This document shows, piece after piece, positions 20,618 through 31,008 of a DNA stretch of 64,000 nucleotides (its first letter is position 1; every line of letters begins with the position of its first letter). The position numbers were made by a program, and so were the translations under genes. Location of the stretch: positions 186,001 to 250,000 of the forward strand of contig CP060771.1 of NCBI GenBank assembly GCA_023205875.1, read 5' to 3'. The DNA comes from Chloropicon primus. Lineage: Eukaryota > Chlorophyta > Chloropicophyceae > Chloropicales > Chloropicaceae. The notes under the pieces were generated by a model. That model saw nothing but the letters and a program-made list of their open reading frames with translations, searched no databases and was not told the DNA's origin.

Positions 20618-22375
20618 TCATGGTGTTGCCCTGCTCCTCCACTTGGACACGAAAAAAGAAAGCATGATCGATGCGTAGAGGAGCGCTCCCAGAGCACCGT
20701 ACAGTATGACCCACGAAGTGACGAACAGGGAATCGTTCGAAAACATGAACAGCGGCAAGTCCAAAATTGTCATAAGGTAACCGAAGGCCACGATGATGTG
20801 CTGGGCACTCTTGTTCACTTTCCAAGATGCTTTCCCCTGCCAGTTTTGCATCCTTGGATTCAGCAAGGGCTGGCTGCAATCCCCCTGCCGGCGATGCCTT
20901 CCGCACTCCCTAGACACTTCCACCGTGTACCTGTCATCAAGCCTCGTCTTCGAAAAGTGGTAGTTTTTGGTAGTGTTCAACTTGTACCTCCCCGCGACGC
21001 ACGCGTTGAATGAGATGTGCTCACAGTCAGGCCTGCTGTGCTTGCCCCAAAAGTGACTTGCCCCAAAGTAGCGACATTCTTGCTGTTCGACCTCGTGCAT
21101 ATCGTAAATGGCTAGGCCGCCAAAGCAAGAATTCACCTCGTAGAGCCTCTTCCTCGTCCCCTCGTTTATCGAGACGTCTTTCACCCTACTCGCGACGAGC
21201 TCCCTCTCCTTGAGGTGCATGAACTTATCCCTCACCCAACGGTAGATCGACCCCTTCCACTTGGCGTTCTTCACGACCACGAGGTGGTGCTCGCTCGTGT
21301 CGGTCACCCAAGTCCTGTGCGCGTACGTGTCCCTGTAAATTCCCGCCAAGTACTTGCCATTGGAGCAGACCGTGGACCAAGGGCTCTTCTCCTCCTTCAT
21401 CCAAGTGATCGCTCCGAAGGAATCTAGGACGCCCTTGGGGTCCAGCCTCGCAATGTCCAAGTCTATCGTCACCATGTAATCATAATACCTTTGGGAGTGA
21501 TTCATCGCGTACACCATGCACTCGTTCCTGAGCCGGGCCAGAGTCCTTTCCCTCAACCCGTACACCCCGCGGTCCGGCATGTCGTCCTTCCGTTTCCGGC
21601 ACTTGTTCCAGCGGGAGTACCGGCTCCATTCGCTCGCCGTGGGCACGCTCACCCTCCCCTGCTTGTGCGACCTCTGCCAGTCCCTGAGCACTTTCCTCGT
21701 GTTGTCCTTGGAGCAGCTCTCGCAGACTTGAAACACGCTGTGCGGGAAGTACTCCAAGAGGTCATCCAAGTTCCTCGTCAGCGCCCCGAGGCTCTCCTCC
21801 GCATCTTTGACGATCCCAATGAAAAGGACCCTTGAGCTCCGCGCCTCCTCCTTCCCCTTGAGAACGTACCTATCGAGCGTGAACGAGTTCATCTTGTCGG
21901 ATATCCCGGTGTCCGTCTTCAGGTCGGCGATGTTGTGCCTCCTCAGCATCTTCCAGTGGTCGTACAGGCTGCAAGGGGCGTGGGGCGCCACCCCGGTCTT
22001 CTGGCAGGAGCACACGATGCCGAAGACAACGAGGGCAACCGTATACGTGATCAGCGGCAGGAGGGCCAGGAAGACGGTCGCGCACAGGACCCGGAGGCGC
22101 TTCCTCAGCCAGGCTCTCAGGGACGATGCGGCGGGCTTGCGATGTTGAGACCCGCTTGAGATGCGCTGGCCCTCCAGCACCCTCTCCATCTCCACCGGGT
22201 ACGACTGAGACCTACTGTGCGTGCGCTTGAGCAGCCGCCTCTCCTCCACGACTCGGGCGCCGGCGTCCCCCTCGTCCTCCTCCTCGTCCTCATCGGAGAA
22301 CGTGTCCATCTTCTTGCTCGGGGACGACCTCAGTGACATGCTCTCGCTAGAGAGCCACGTTCGGAGAAGGCTCAT
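20618..22375 (-). CDS. Golgi-type membrane glycosyltransferase (CAP59/GT69-like)
   Basis: A 585-aa single exon. An acidic, serine-rich cytosolic N terminus is followed by a membrane anchor at about 95-125, a catalytic region at about 185-440, and two hydrophobic segments at about 525-580. The catalytic region has RVLFIGIVKDAEESL, a DLD metal-type motif (YMVTIDLDIARLDPKGV) and a W-x5-NG-x4-YRDTYAHR stretch, resembling CMT1/CAP59-type mannosyltransferases and related algal and viral enzymes. Donor and acceptor sugars cannot be read from sequence. Type II topology suggests the Golgi. Start at 22375 is the first ATG of an open frame. The family assignment is moderate; GT2-like is the alternative. 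Confidence 0.6.
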   Translation of the reverse strand: MSLLRTWLSSESMSLRSSPSKKMDTFSDEDEEEDEGDAGARVVEERRLLKRTHSRSQSYPVEMERVLEGQRISSGSQHRKPAASSLRAWLRKRLRVLCATVFLALLPLITYTVALVVFGIVCSCQKTGVAPHAPCSLYDHWKMLRRHNIADLKTDTGISDKMNSFTLDRYVLKGKEEARSSRVLFIGIVKDAEESLGALTRNLDDLLEYFPHSVFQVCESCSKDNTRKVLRDWQRSHKQGRVSVPTASEWSRYSRWNKCRKRKDDMPDRGVYGLRERTLARLRNECMVYAMNHSQRYYDYMVTIDLDIARLDPKGVLDSFGAITWMKEEKSPWSTVCSNGKYLAGIYRDTYAHRTWVTDTSEHHLVVVKNAKWKGSIYRWVRDKFMHLKERELVASRVKDVSINEGTRKRLYEVNSCFGGLAIYDMHEVEQQECRYFGASHFWGKHSRPDCEHISFNACVAGRYKLNTTKNYHFSKTRLDDRYTVEVSRECGRHRRQGDCSQPLLNPRMQNWQGKASWKVNKSAQHIIVAFGYLMTILDLPLFMFSNDSLFVTSWVILYGALGALLYASIMLSFFVSKWRSRATP

Positions 22376-22661
22376 GGTTGGTGATGGACGGTGACGGTGA
22401 CGGTCACGGTGGTGAAGAAGATGGTGACGGTGACAATGGTGATGGGTGGGTGGGTTCCTCTCCTCTCCTCTTGGTTGGTGGTTTCCTTGGGTGTTCCTTT
22501 CTCTCTCGGTCTCGCGTCAACACTTTCGCATCCTCGGTGGGAAGCCAAACGGACAACGCAAAGGACGCAACGCTTCCGTCTTCTCCTTCGAGTAGAACGG
22601 AACGGAACGCGCCCGCGAACAAAACGAACAAAACAACGAGACAGAGACAGAGAGACAGACG

Positions 22662-22712
<51 letters not shown>

Positions 22713-23241
22713 TTCTTTCAGGTTCCAAGCTTTGGCAAGCAAGGCAAAGCGTTTCTCCGTTCACCGTTCTCCGTCGTCGAAAAAAAAAAGGAGGAGAGCG
22801 CGAGCGCGAGCGCGAGCGCAAGTGAAGAGTCTCTTCCGTGTCTCCTCCTCCTCCTCCTCCGGGCACAGCCTTCCTTACCTCTCCCTCTCTCTCTCTCTTT
22901 GCCGCCCGTGTTACATGCGTTACGAAAACGAAACCCGAAAACCCTCGTCCATCGAATGTTTTTTCGCTCCTCACCGCCCCAGACAGTGGAGACCAGAACG
23001 CGGAAGAGCGGGCTGCTTTGCAAAACGTCCAACCGCAACGCGCGTGGACGAGAGGGGATAGGAAGGGGATAGGAAGGAGGCGCAATCTCAATCTCTTTGC
23101 ATCCCTCCGCTTTCCTCACACGCGTGCGCGCGCGCGCTCTCGGTCTCTCGGTCTCGGTCTCGGTCTTCGCTCTTGAGGAGCGGGAAGGGGGGGGTCTCGG
23201 GTCGTTACCGGTAACGCTCCACGTGGAGGAGGAGGGAGAAG
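22376..23241. promoter_or_regulatory. Divergent promoter, glycosyltransferase / LRR gene
   Basis: Holds a long plus-strand (GA)n run at about 22663-22709, which is a pyrimidine run for the leftward gene, and a leftward GTAAGGAAGG donor near 22878, so the glycosyltransferase probably has a long leader intron. An alternating GC-rich stretch lies near 23120-23165. No coding region was seen. Confidence 0.5.
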
Positions 23242-24915
23242 ATGTCGTCCGCTCTGGAGTTGTTTCCGGACAATCCGTACTTCGTGTACAGTCCGGAAGG
23301 ACAGAAGCGGTCCAAGGAGAACGACGACGAGGAGAGCGAAGGGGACTACGCCGAGAGTGTGAGTACGGTGTGCAGTGAGGAGCTCCAGAGGCAAGCCAGG
23401 AGGAACGACGACAAGGCTGGCGTTCGGAAGAGGATGAGGCCCTTTGGGTTTTTCAGGAGGCAGGGATCCGGAAGGGCTTCCCGTCAGTCGAAGCAGGGGA
23501 CCACGGAGGAGGAGGAAGAAGCGCGCGGCGACGGCGTGTCCGTGCCGGAGGCCACCATCGAGGACGAGGACCAGCATCCTGCAACTCCTCCGCGGTCCTC
23601 GCAAAAGCCACTGGTTGTGGGGAGCCCTGGCACGGTCGTGCTGGACGTGGGCTCCCCCGAGAGCTCCTTCCCGGTGCAGACGCGGACGGAGTCGGCCGAG
23701 TTCGTGAACTTCTGCGCCGATCACCTCGAGAAGCACAAGACGAGCAAGGGGGCGATGAAGAAGAAGAAGAGGACGATGAGGGTCAGCGACGTGGCACAAG
23801 AGGGGGAGTCCCAGAGAGGCAAGGGGGATCTCGAGTCGCAGGGCTCGCCCCCCCCGGGCGAGAGGTGTTGCGGGATGTGCCGCGACAGGAAGGTCAGAGT
23901 CCTCTTCGCCGTTCTGGCGACGCTCGTCCTCCTGGCCGTTATCGCCGTACCCGTTGCCCTCGTGCTGACGAGGGGCAGCAGCAAGAGCGAAGGCGAGGCC
24001 GTGGCCGCCGCGGCGGCCACGAAGCAGCCACCGGCGGGCAGGCCCACCACACCGTGGTCCTCCGAGTCGTTCGGGGGAAGGCTGGAGCAGGACGACGGTG
24101 CCTCGGCGCCGGGTCCGGATTCGGCCTTCAAGGCCAAGGCGGACGGGGTTGCGGGCGAAGCCCCGCTGGAGAAGAAGTCCGGCTCGCAGGATCGTGTCCA
24201 GACGGACGAGGCCCGAGACGACGCTCTTCCCGGCCCCGCCAGCGTGCCGCTGCTCCCCGAGAAGAAATCCTTGGACGGGAATCCGGCGTGGAAGCAGTGC
24301 CTCGCCGACCCGAGCGAGTGTCTTGTCCTGGACCTCCACGGCCTGGACTTGGCCGGATCGATCCCGGAGGAGGTTGGCTCGCTCACGGAGCTCAGGAAGC
24401 TTGATCTTTCAGGAAACCTCCTGACGGGAGGTATTCCGGAATCGATCGGGAACCTCACGTTCCTGGAGCAGCTGATGATGGACAACAATGAGTTGAGTGG
24501 AGAGATTCCCAGCGAGATTGCGAATCTCGTGAACCTGTTCGACCTCAGGCTGCACAACAACGATCTCTCCGGGACCATCCCCGAAGGCATCGGCAACTTG
24601 ACTGGCTTGGAGATGCTCTCCCTGAGCAGGAACGACCTCTCCGGCGAGATCCCAGCGAGCATCGGTCAGATGACGTCCCTCATGGGGATGTGGCTCCACA
24701 ACAATCGGCTGACCGGGACGATTCCTGACGATCTCGGCGCCTTAACGGATCTCAGGTACTTTTGGGCCTACGGCAATCAGCTCAGCGGCGGCATCCCCGT
24801 GTCCATAACCAGGCTTGCCAAGCTTGTCGAGTTCAAAGTCGACGTCCAAGTCCTCGAAAACAGCACCGTAGAAGTTTTGGACTTCCTCGAACAAAAGCTC
24901 AAGATGTTAAATTGA
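23242..24915 (+). CDS. Type II membrane protein with plant-type leucine-rich repeats
   Basis: A 557-aa single exon. A charged N-terminal cytosolic region of ~215 residues is followed by one membrane segment (~219-243, LFAVLATLVLLAVIAVPVALVL is its heart) and an A/G/P-rich linker. From about 360 to 530 there are roughly seven plant-type LRRs with repeating LxxLxLxxNxLxGxIP (LRKLDLSGNLLTGGIP, LFDLRLHNNDLSGTIP). No kinase domain and no signal peptide are present, so the LRRs should be lumenal or extracellular in type II topology. Function is unknown; ligand or partner binding is expected of the fold. Confidence 0.85.
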   Translation: MSSALELFPDNPYFVYSPEGQKRSKENDDEESEGDYAESVSTVCSEELQRQARRNDDKAGVRKRMRPFGFFRRQGSGRASRQSKQGTTEEEEEARGDGVSVPEATIEDEDQHPATPPRSSQKPLVVGSPGTVVLDVGSPESSFPVQTRTESAEFVNFCADHLEKHKTSKGAMKKKKRTMRVSDVAQEGESQRGKGDLESQGSPPPGERCCGMCRDRKVRVLFAVLATLVLLAVIAVPVALVLTRGSSKSEGEAVAAAAATKQPPAGRPTTPWSSESFGGRLEQDDGASAPGPDSAFKAKADGVAGEAPLEKKSGSQDRVQTDEARDDALPGPASVPLLPEKKSLDGNPAWKQCLADPSECLVLDLHGLDLAGSIPEEVGSLTELRKLDLSGNLLTGGIPESIGNLTFLEQLMMDNNELSGEIPSEIANLVNLFDLRLHNNDLSGTIPEGIGNLTGLEMLSLSRNDLSGEIPASIGQMTSLMGMWLHNNRLTGTIPDDLGALTDLRYFWAYGNQLSGGIPVSITRLAKLVEFKVDVQVLENSTVEVLDFLEQKLKMLN

Positions 24916-25281
24916 ATTGAATTGAAAATTGTATGTACTTGTATGTCTCTTCCTTGTGCTGCTTTAGGTTTTTCCTGACATCCCTCCCTCTTCGGGCGTG
25001 AACGAGACCCGTCGTGCAGGCTGCAGACTGCAGAGCATCCACCTCCTTCGGTTGTCCTCCTCCTCCTGAAGAGAGAGAGAGAGAGAGGATCATTGTGGAT
25101 GCAAGGAGAAATAGCAAGAGGAGGAGGAGGAGGAGGAGAGAACCCACACACCACGCACAACACACACACACCATCAATCACCATCACCATCACCATCACC
25201 ATCATCGTCTGTTTTCTGAGTGTAAAACTGAGTGAGTGAAAAAATATAAAATTAAGAAAGAGAAGAGAGAGAGAGGCAACC
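24916..25281 (+). other. LRR gene 3' end and tetraspanin promoter
   Basis: TTGTATGTACTTGTATG follows the LRR stop. GA, GAG and CATCAC simple runs lie at 25070-25205. No gene was recognised. Confidence 0.45.
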
Positions 25282-26337
25282 ATGGCGTTCAAGGTCACGT
25301 TCGTCCGCTTCACCTTGAAGCTCGCGAACATCACCTTGCTCCTTCTTGGTGAGTATCATCCATCCATTCCATCCATTCCGTCGGGCACCGTGGTGTCACG
25401 TCATTTCGTGTGCCAAGCTTTCTCTCTCTCTCTCTCTCTCTCGAGAAGCGAAACGAATCGAAAAAGTAATCCTTTTCCTGACGTGTTCTTCTTCTTCGTG
25501 TTTGGCATGGCGCATGGGTTAGGTCTGTCCATGGGCTTGTACGCACTTTCGACGTATACCGAGTACAAGAAGCTGAAGGGAGAAACGCACAACGTGACGG
25601 AGGTCTTCCATCTTCAACAACATCACCATGACCAACAACAACATGGTTCAGAGTATCTTGAGGGGATGCAACTCAGTAGTCCCCTGCTGAGCGACAACAA
25701 CAACAACTTCAACTGGTTGAACAGCACCAAGGTGCCGGTCTACATCACGGGCTTAGGTGAGTGAATGGCTTGAAAGGTGTGTAGGGATGTGTTTGCTGAC
25801 AAAGTGTTTCCTCTCTCTGCGCGGAACGACGACGACGACGACGACACAGGTGGTGCAGGTGTTTTCACTATTGTCACCGCCACAACTGGGTTGTATGCCA
25901 CGGACAGTGGTGGTGCATTGTGCCTGAACTTGTATTCGTTCGAGCTCCTCGTCATGTTCATCTTCCAAGCCACGGTGGTGGGTCTAATCTACTCGAACAG
26001 GTTCCATATTCCGGACGACCAGAGGAAGTCCGCGGAGCACTCCAAGTTCTTCAGGTTTTTGGAAAAGCAAGAGAAGATAAGCAAGGTCATCGCGGTCTCC
26101 ATTCTTTGCATCCAGGTGGTTTGCATCTGTTGTGCCTGCCTGCTCAAGAGGATGAAGTGGAAGCCCAGGGACGAGTTTGACTTTGATGACTACGAGGCGT
26201 CCTCGCCAACGAACAGGCAACCTCTGCTGCACTTTGCGGACCCCGACAGGTCTGGTTCGAGTTCCTCAAGGAAGAAGAAGAAGAAGAAGAGGGGAAAATC
26301 GTCGGACATTAGAGACAAGTACTACGACGACGTCTGA
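25282..26337 (+). CDS. Tetraspanin-like membrane protein, TOM2A-type
   Basis: Three exons, 25282-25348, 25523-25756 and 25850-26337, joined in phase 1, give 262 aa. Four hydrophobic segments are seen: KLANITLLLLGLSMGLYAL at the N terminus, then VYITGLGGAGVFTIVTATTGLY, LLVMFIFQATVVGLIY and VIAVSILCIQVVCICCACLL. A polar first loop carries an H/Q-rich and an N-rich run. The C-terminal tail is K/R/S-rich. Layout and the terminal CCxC cluster match plant TOM2A/tetraspanin-18-like proteins, hosts of membrane microdomains. The large-loop CCG motif of animal tetraspanins is not present. Confidence 0.7.
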
Positions 26338-26500
26338 CGAAGCTTTGGGTTGTGGCGACTGTGGTTTTTCCGAGTGTTCATGCACACAAGCGCACGCACC
26401 GCACCGCACCGAAGAAAAGACTGAAAAAACAACAACAACCAACCAAGTAAAATATACAACATAGCACGTTTTCCTCACCACCGCAATCTATCCCTCCTCC

Positions 26501-27156
26501 TCAAAACTCCTCCACTTCCTGCTGAACGAAGCCGCAGACGGAGCAGACCCAGTTTCCATCCGGACTCGTCGGCGCCCGGAAGGTGTGGACGTGGGCCTCG
26601 CCATAATCCCTCTCCACCTTCTCCTTGACCACCTTGAGCCTCTTCCCCTTCCTTTCGTTCTTCAGCTTGGTCTCCACGCGGCGTTCCTGACGCTTCAGTA
26701 TCCGCTTCCTGATCCTTTCGTCCCTCGTGTGCTCCAAGTCTTCCTCGTCCCCGTGCTTCAACCTGCTCACCTCTGACACTTGAGACTCCAAGTACAGCTT
26801 CATCTTTGACCATTCCCTGTGCCTTGGGTTCTCCTTGGAGAGGCTTCCCAACCGGGACAGGTCTCCATCAGTCACCAAGTACTTCTGCTTGGCCAGACTC
26901 TGTCAAACATCAACGCGCAAGAGACAGACACAAACAATGTGGTCGTGGTGGTGGGTGTGAGCATAGGAGCACGGTGCCCACAGGTCGGACCGCAATGCCT
27001 TACCTTGTTGATGAGCTTTTCGTCCCTCTTGCACGAATCACACAGAGCGATGCCAAAAGCTTCAAAGTACTCGCGGGAGTAACTCAAGCAACCACACCTG
27101 CTGCAGGCCTTGGTGCCTCGGCCTCCTTCACCTGCAGACGAATCACCGTCAGGCAT
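26501..27156 (-). CDS. XPA: DNA repair protein XPA homologue
   Basis: Two exons, 27156-27004 and 26899-26501, phase 0 intron of 104 bp, give 183 aa. The zinc finger CSRCG...CDSC lies at about residues 18-42 (KACSRCGCLSYSREYFEAFG, CDSCKRDEKLINK). The DNA-binding core follows: YLVTDGDLSRLGSLSKENP, then REWSKMKLYLESQV, matching XPA's H-xxW-xxMKLYL. The end VHTFRAPTSPDGNWVCSVCGF matches the C-terminal CxxC of animal XPA that contacts TFIIH. XPA verifies lesions in nucleotide excision repair. It is shorter than human XPA (273 aa) because the N terminus is reduced. Confidence 0.92.
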
Positions 27157-27323
27157 CCTTCGACGCCGTGGGGTCGAGGTGCAGACCAGAGCACCAGCAA
27201 GAGGTGACGAGGAAGGCGCCCCCCTCCCTCTCTCCTTCTCTCTCTACCCCTCTGACTCCGTCTCCCGTCGTCGTCGTGCCATGGTCATTCCTCCGCTCGT
27301 CGTCTTCGTCTGTCTGATGTAAT

Positions 27324-27590
27324 ATGAGGACGATCACGATCGAGCGAGATCTTGTCCTGGAGCTGAAAGGATTGGATTGTGGGGTAAAGGTCGGTCAGCT
27401 CCTTTCCTCTCGGCCTGACGTGGCTCCGATGGAGTACGTTAGGGTCCTCAGCGACTTGCTGGACTCCATCCCACCTCGGCCGTGGGCGGAGGTTCAAGGA
27501 ACCTTGGAGAGGGAGCTTGGCAAGGACTGGAGGAACACTGAAGTGTGGTGTGACGATCAAGGTAAGGGTAGAAGGTTAAAAGTGGATTAA
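27324..27590 (+). pseudogene. Truncated ABC1/ADCK-kinase N-terminal fragment
   Basis: An 88-aa open frame between XPA and the E2F gene. It reads GVKVGQLLSSRPDVAPMEYV then LLDSIPPRPWAEVQGTLERELG, a clear match to the ABC1/UbiB/ADCK family, including the hallmark KxGQ motif. The frame stops after the conserved ELGxDW region. The alanine-rich loop, the catalytic lysine and all later kinase motifs are missing, because the E2F gene begins on the other strand 18 bp later. A GTAAGG follows CAAG near 27561, where an intact gene may have had a donor. Either a relic of a duplicated gene or a short expressed protein; as a kinase it cannot work. Confidence 0.7.
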
Positions 27591-27607
27591 AAGAATCTCA
27601 ATCATCA

Positions 27608-28808
27608 TCATCCGCGGTGCAGTTGCTGCTGCTGCTGCTGCTTCTCCATGTACTGGTTCCTGAACTCGTTGACGTACTGGATGAAGATGCCCTGGAGCTT
27701 CTCGTTCTGGTACTGCATGGGGTTTGGGATGTTCCCGTTCATGGGTTGAAGGACCGGGGGGGGCGGCATCTGGAGGACGGTCGCCGGCAGAGGCGCCTCG
27801 ATCCTGGCCTGCGCCCTGGGTTCCATGCTGGGCTCGATCAGGTCCAGCTTCGCCTCGATCTTAGGCATGTCTGCCGTCCAGCCCAGCCAGACGAACTTCC
27901 CGCCAGGAATTCTCTTGAGGAGCCTCATCGACGTGAGGACGTTCGCTACGTCGTACAACCTGCGCACTTTGGTTTTCAGCTGGACCGAGTCGGGGTCTCC
28001 GCCAAGGAGCTTCTTCGCCGCGTCCTCGAGGGAGACGCAGACCGTTTGCTGTCTCCCCTCCCCTTCGCCGCTCTCCTCGTGCTGCTGCCTTTCTCCCTCC
28101 TCCTCGACCTGCAAGAGGAACATCTGGATGAACTTCTGAGAGAGGAGCCCCAGGGACTTCTCTCTCCTGCCGTCCGGGGTTCCCGGAGACTTGTCCCCGT
28201 TGGGCTCGAACCTACCCGTCTTTATCCTCTCAAGGGCCACGGGGACTCTCTCGAGGCCGTGCCAAGCGTAGAGGTTCTTCGCCCTTCTAACCACAACCTC
28301 CACACTCTCGAGAACGTTCACGATGTCGTATATCCTCCTCCTGCGAGGCGCGGCCGCGGCGACCGACCGACGGACCCAAGCACGAGTTCACCAACCAATC
28401 GAGTCCAGTCCACAGAGCAGCACGGGAAAGGAATCGAACGGGAGGAAGGAGTCATCGTCATGTCAGTGAACTTGCCCAAGACCACCGGACTCCAAGCAAA
28501 ACTCGTGAGAGAGAGAGCGAAGGGATGTTGGGATCACCCAATTGGGTTGGTTGCCCGACTTAACGCGAGGACGACCTCCATGCCTTGAATAAGAAAAGAA
28601 ATTCGTCATGATCCTCTCTCCTCCTCCTCCTCGTCGCTTACCTCTCCACGCCAAGGCTGGTCGCCGCATTATCCAACGTTATCAGTTTGTCGTGGGGTCC
28701 TCTGCTTTCGTAAAGGGCCAAAAAGTTCTCGCAAAGAAGTCCAAGCGACTTGTCCTTTCGGTTGTACGTCGTCGGCCCAGTGCCGTTCGGGCTGCTCGTC
28801 GACGCCAT
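27608..28808 (-). CDS. Atypical E2F transcription factor with two DNA-binding domains
   Basis: Two exons, 28808-28642 and 28340-27608, with a 301-bp intron, give 299 aa. The first winged helix runs KDKSLGLLCENFLALY ... RRRIYDIVNVLESVEVVVR; the second runs EKSLGLLSQKFIQMFLL ... KVRRLYDVANVLTSMRLLKR. Both carry RRxYDxxNVL recognition helices. No dimerisation, marked-box or RB-binding region is seen; the tail is P/Q-rich. Two DBDs in one chain is the layout of E2F7/8 and plant DEL/E2Fe repressors, which bind DNA without DP. It shares a divergent promoter with RFC3, a typical E2F target. Confidence 0.93.
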
Positions 28809-29177
28809 CTCTCTCTCTCTCTCCCTCTCTCTCCTGCCAACCACAAACTCAATCGAATCGAATGCTCTCTTGCTCCCAAGAGAAACGAAAAACGAATTGA
28901 AAATGGAATGAATGAATGCGCAAAATGGAACGCAAACTGTCGAAGGGACAGCCGATCGTTTCGCCTCCTCGAAGTTGTCGTGATCGCGGGGCAAGGCAAC
29001 GTCTTCGCTCCTCCGATCGCTCTTGCGTTGGGTTGTGATCGATCGCGATCGATCAAGTTTGGGTTGGAGAACGATCTGGCGCGAAAGTTTCAAAAATGAA
29101 AACGAAGGGAAAAAAGGCGCGTGATCGATCAGATCGATCATCGATCGGCGCGCGATCGGCGAACGAGGGGAACCAAG
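28809..29177. promoter_or_regulatory. Divergent promoter, atypical E2F / RFC3
   Basis: About 370 bp. A GGCGCGAAA at 29078-29086 reads TTTCGCGCC on the minus strand, a perfect E2F site. GATC/CGATCG-rich sequence (29038-29160) surrounds it. A site here could let the atypical E2F repress both itself and RFC3. Confidence 0.65.
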
Positions 29178-29663
29178 GTGAGTTGGAACGCGATCGGGAC
29201 GAGTAAGGCGACGACGGAGGGGAAGGGGAGGTCCACAGATCGAATATTCGTCTCGTCCTCGTTCGAAAGAATCCTCCGTCGAGTGATTTGGTGGTCGAGT
29301 GAGGCTGAAACGACGAATGGGTTTGCTTCGTTCCTCATGGGGGATCCAGGAGGTACCAGGGGGAGTTAGGAGCGATCGGGGCGAGGGAATTGAGGGAAAC
29401 GGGAAGGAGGAGGCGCGTAGGTCGATACGTCGCGTGGATATCTTTCGAAAGAGACCTCTGTGGAGTGTTTTGAAGCTCTGCTGGTGGAGGATTTGTTGAA
29501 ACTCGACTCGAGTGCGCTTGCTTCTTGTTCTTTGCCGTGGGATCGCAGACCGAGGTTGGTTAGACTGGGGGTGCGGGGAGGTTGCTTGCTTCGGAATCGT
29601 CGCGGATCCCCTCTTTCGAAATCGACGACGTCGTGGCGAGGTTTTGGAAAGACTGAAGCGCAA

Positions 29664-29709
<46 letters not shown>

Positions 29710-29725
29710 TCTCTTTGGGGTGCAG
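29178..29725 (+). repeat. Triple tandem introner-like array in RFC3 leader
   Basis: Three units in a row: 29178-29349 (172 bp), 29353-29548 (196 bp) and 29555-29725 (171 bp). Each starts GT(G/A/T) and ends CAG, and they are separated by 3 and 6 bases. Cores lie at 29256-29300, 29440-29475 and 29610-29645. Unit 3 ends in a (CT)n run of about 40 bp as its pyrimidine tract. Internal donors GTACC and GTTGG are weak, so removal as one 548-bp intron is also possible. Confidence 0.7.
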
Positions 29726-29728
29726 GGG

Positions 29729-31008
29729 ATGTCTTTGTGGGTGGATAAGCACCGGCCGAGGAGTCTTGACAAGCTCGTCGTGCACTCCAGGCAGGCCAAG
29801 CAGTTAAAGAAGCTCGTTTCTGCTGGGGACTGCCCTCACCTTCTTTTCTACGGGTAAGAGAGCGCCGCGGCGCAGGACGGCGAAGCCAAGCCAGCTTCAA
29901 CGTTTGCTTTCTGGGCCCTGCCCTGCGCACATCTTCTGACACCTCGCGTTGACGTTCTGTCCCTGCTTTGTTCCGCTGCAGGCCAAGTGGCGCGGGGAAA
30001 AAGACGCTCTGCCTGGCGACGCTGAGGGAGCTCTTCGGTCCGGGCGCGGAGAAGCTGAAAACGGAGCAGAAGACTTGGCAGATCCAGCTGCCCACCCGGA
30101 AGATTGAGGTCGAGCTGGCCACCGTCAGCAGCAACTACCACTTGGAGCTCAGCCCCAGCGAGGCCGGGAGGCGGGACGTTCACGTCGTGCAGGAGGTCAT
30201 CAAAGAGATGGCGAAGACCAAGTCAAGCAACGCGATGTTCCAGGAGCAAAGCAACATGTTCGGCGCCGCCAAGGGGCAGCAAGGCTCTCAGGAGAAGAAG
30301 AAGGGCGAGGCACCAAAGTCCGTCAAGTGCACGTACAAGGTCCTTCTCATCAACGAGGTGGACCGGCTCACGAGCCACGCTCAGCACGCTCTGAGGAGGA
30401 CCATGGAAAAGTACAGCAAGCAGTGCAGACTGGTGATGACTTGCACCAACCTGAGCAAGGTCATTGACCCTGTGCAGTCAAGGTGCGTGTGCGTGAGGGT
30501 CAAAGCTCCGAAGCAGGGCGAGATGAAGTCCCTCGTTGCCCAGGTGGCGGAGAAGGAGAGACTGACGCTGCCCGAAACTCTAGCGGAAAGAATTGCTGAG
30601 GGGTCCAACAGAAGCATGCGAAGAGCTCTCCTCATGCTGGAGACCTGCAAGATCAATCGGTACCCCTTTGAGGAGAACCAGGAGATCCAGCTGCCCGAGT
30701 GGGAGCTTTTCATCAAGGAAATCGCCCAGAGCATTTTGAAGGAGCAGACCCCGAAGAGTCTGTTCCAGGTGAGGGAGATGCTGTACAAGCTCCTCGTGAA
30801 CTGCGTCCCGGCGGACCTGATCTTCGCCAAGCTCGCGCAGGAGCTCATGTGCAAGTTGGACGACGAGCTCAAGTACGAGATCGTGAAGATGGCGGCCACC
30901 TTTGAGCACAGGCTGCGACTTGGGACCAAGCCCATCATCCACCTTGAGGCCTTTGTGGCAAAATTCATGAGCTCGTACAAGGAGTGGAGCATCAGAATTT
31001 TCGGTTAA
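29729..31008 (+). CDS. RFC3: Replication factor C subunit 3
   Basis: Two exons, 29729-29853 and 29982-31008, give 383 aa. N terminus MSLWVDKHRPRSLDKL, Walker A GPSGAGKKT, sensor/arginine-finger region with the subunit-3 box INEVDRLTSHAQHALRRTMEKY, then SRC (RSRC-type) motif QSRCVCVRV. The Walker B is NEVD rather than DExD, as usual for RFC3. A lysine-rich insert of ~30 residues lies near residue 130. RFC loads PCNA at primer-template junctions. The gene starts 3 bases after the last leader acceptor and is paired head-to-head with the atypical E2F gene. Confidence 0.95.
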
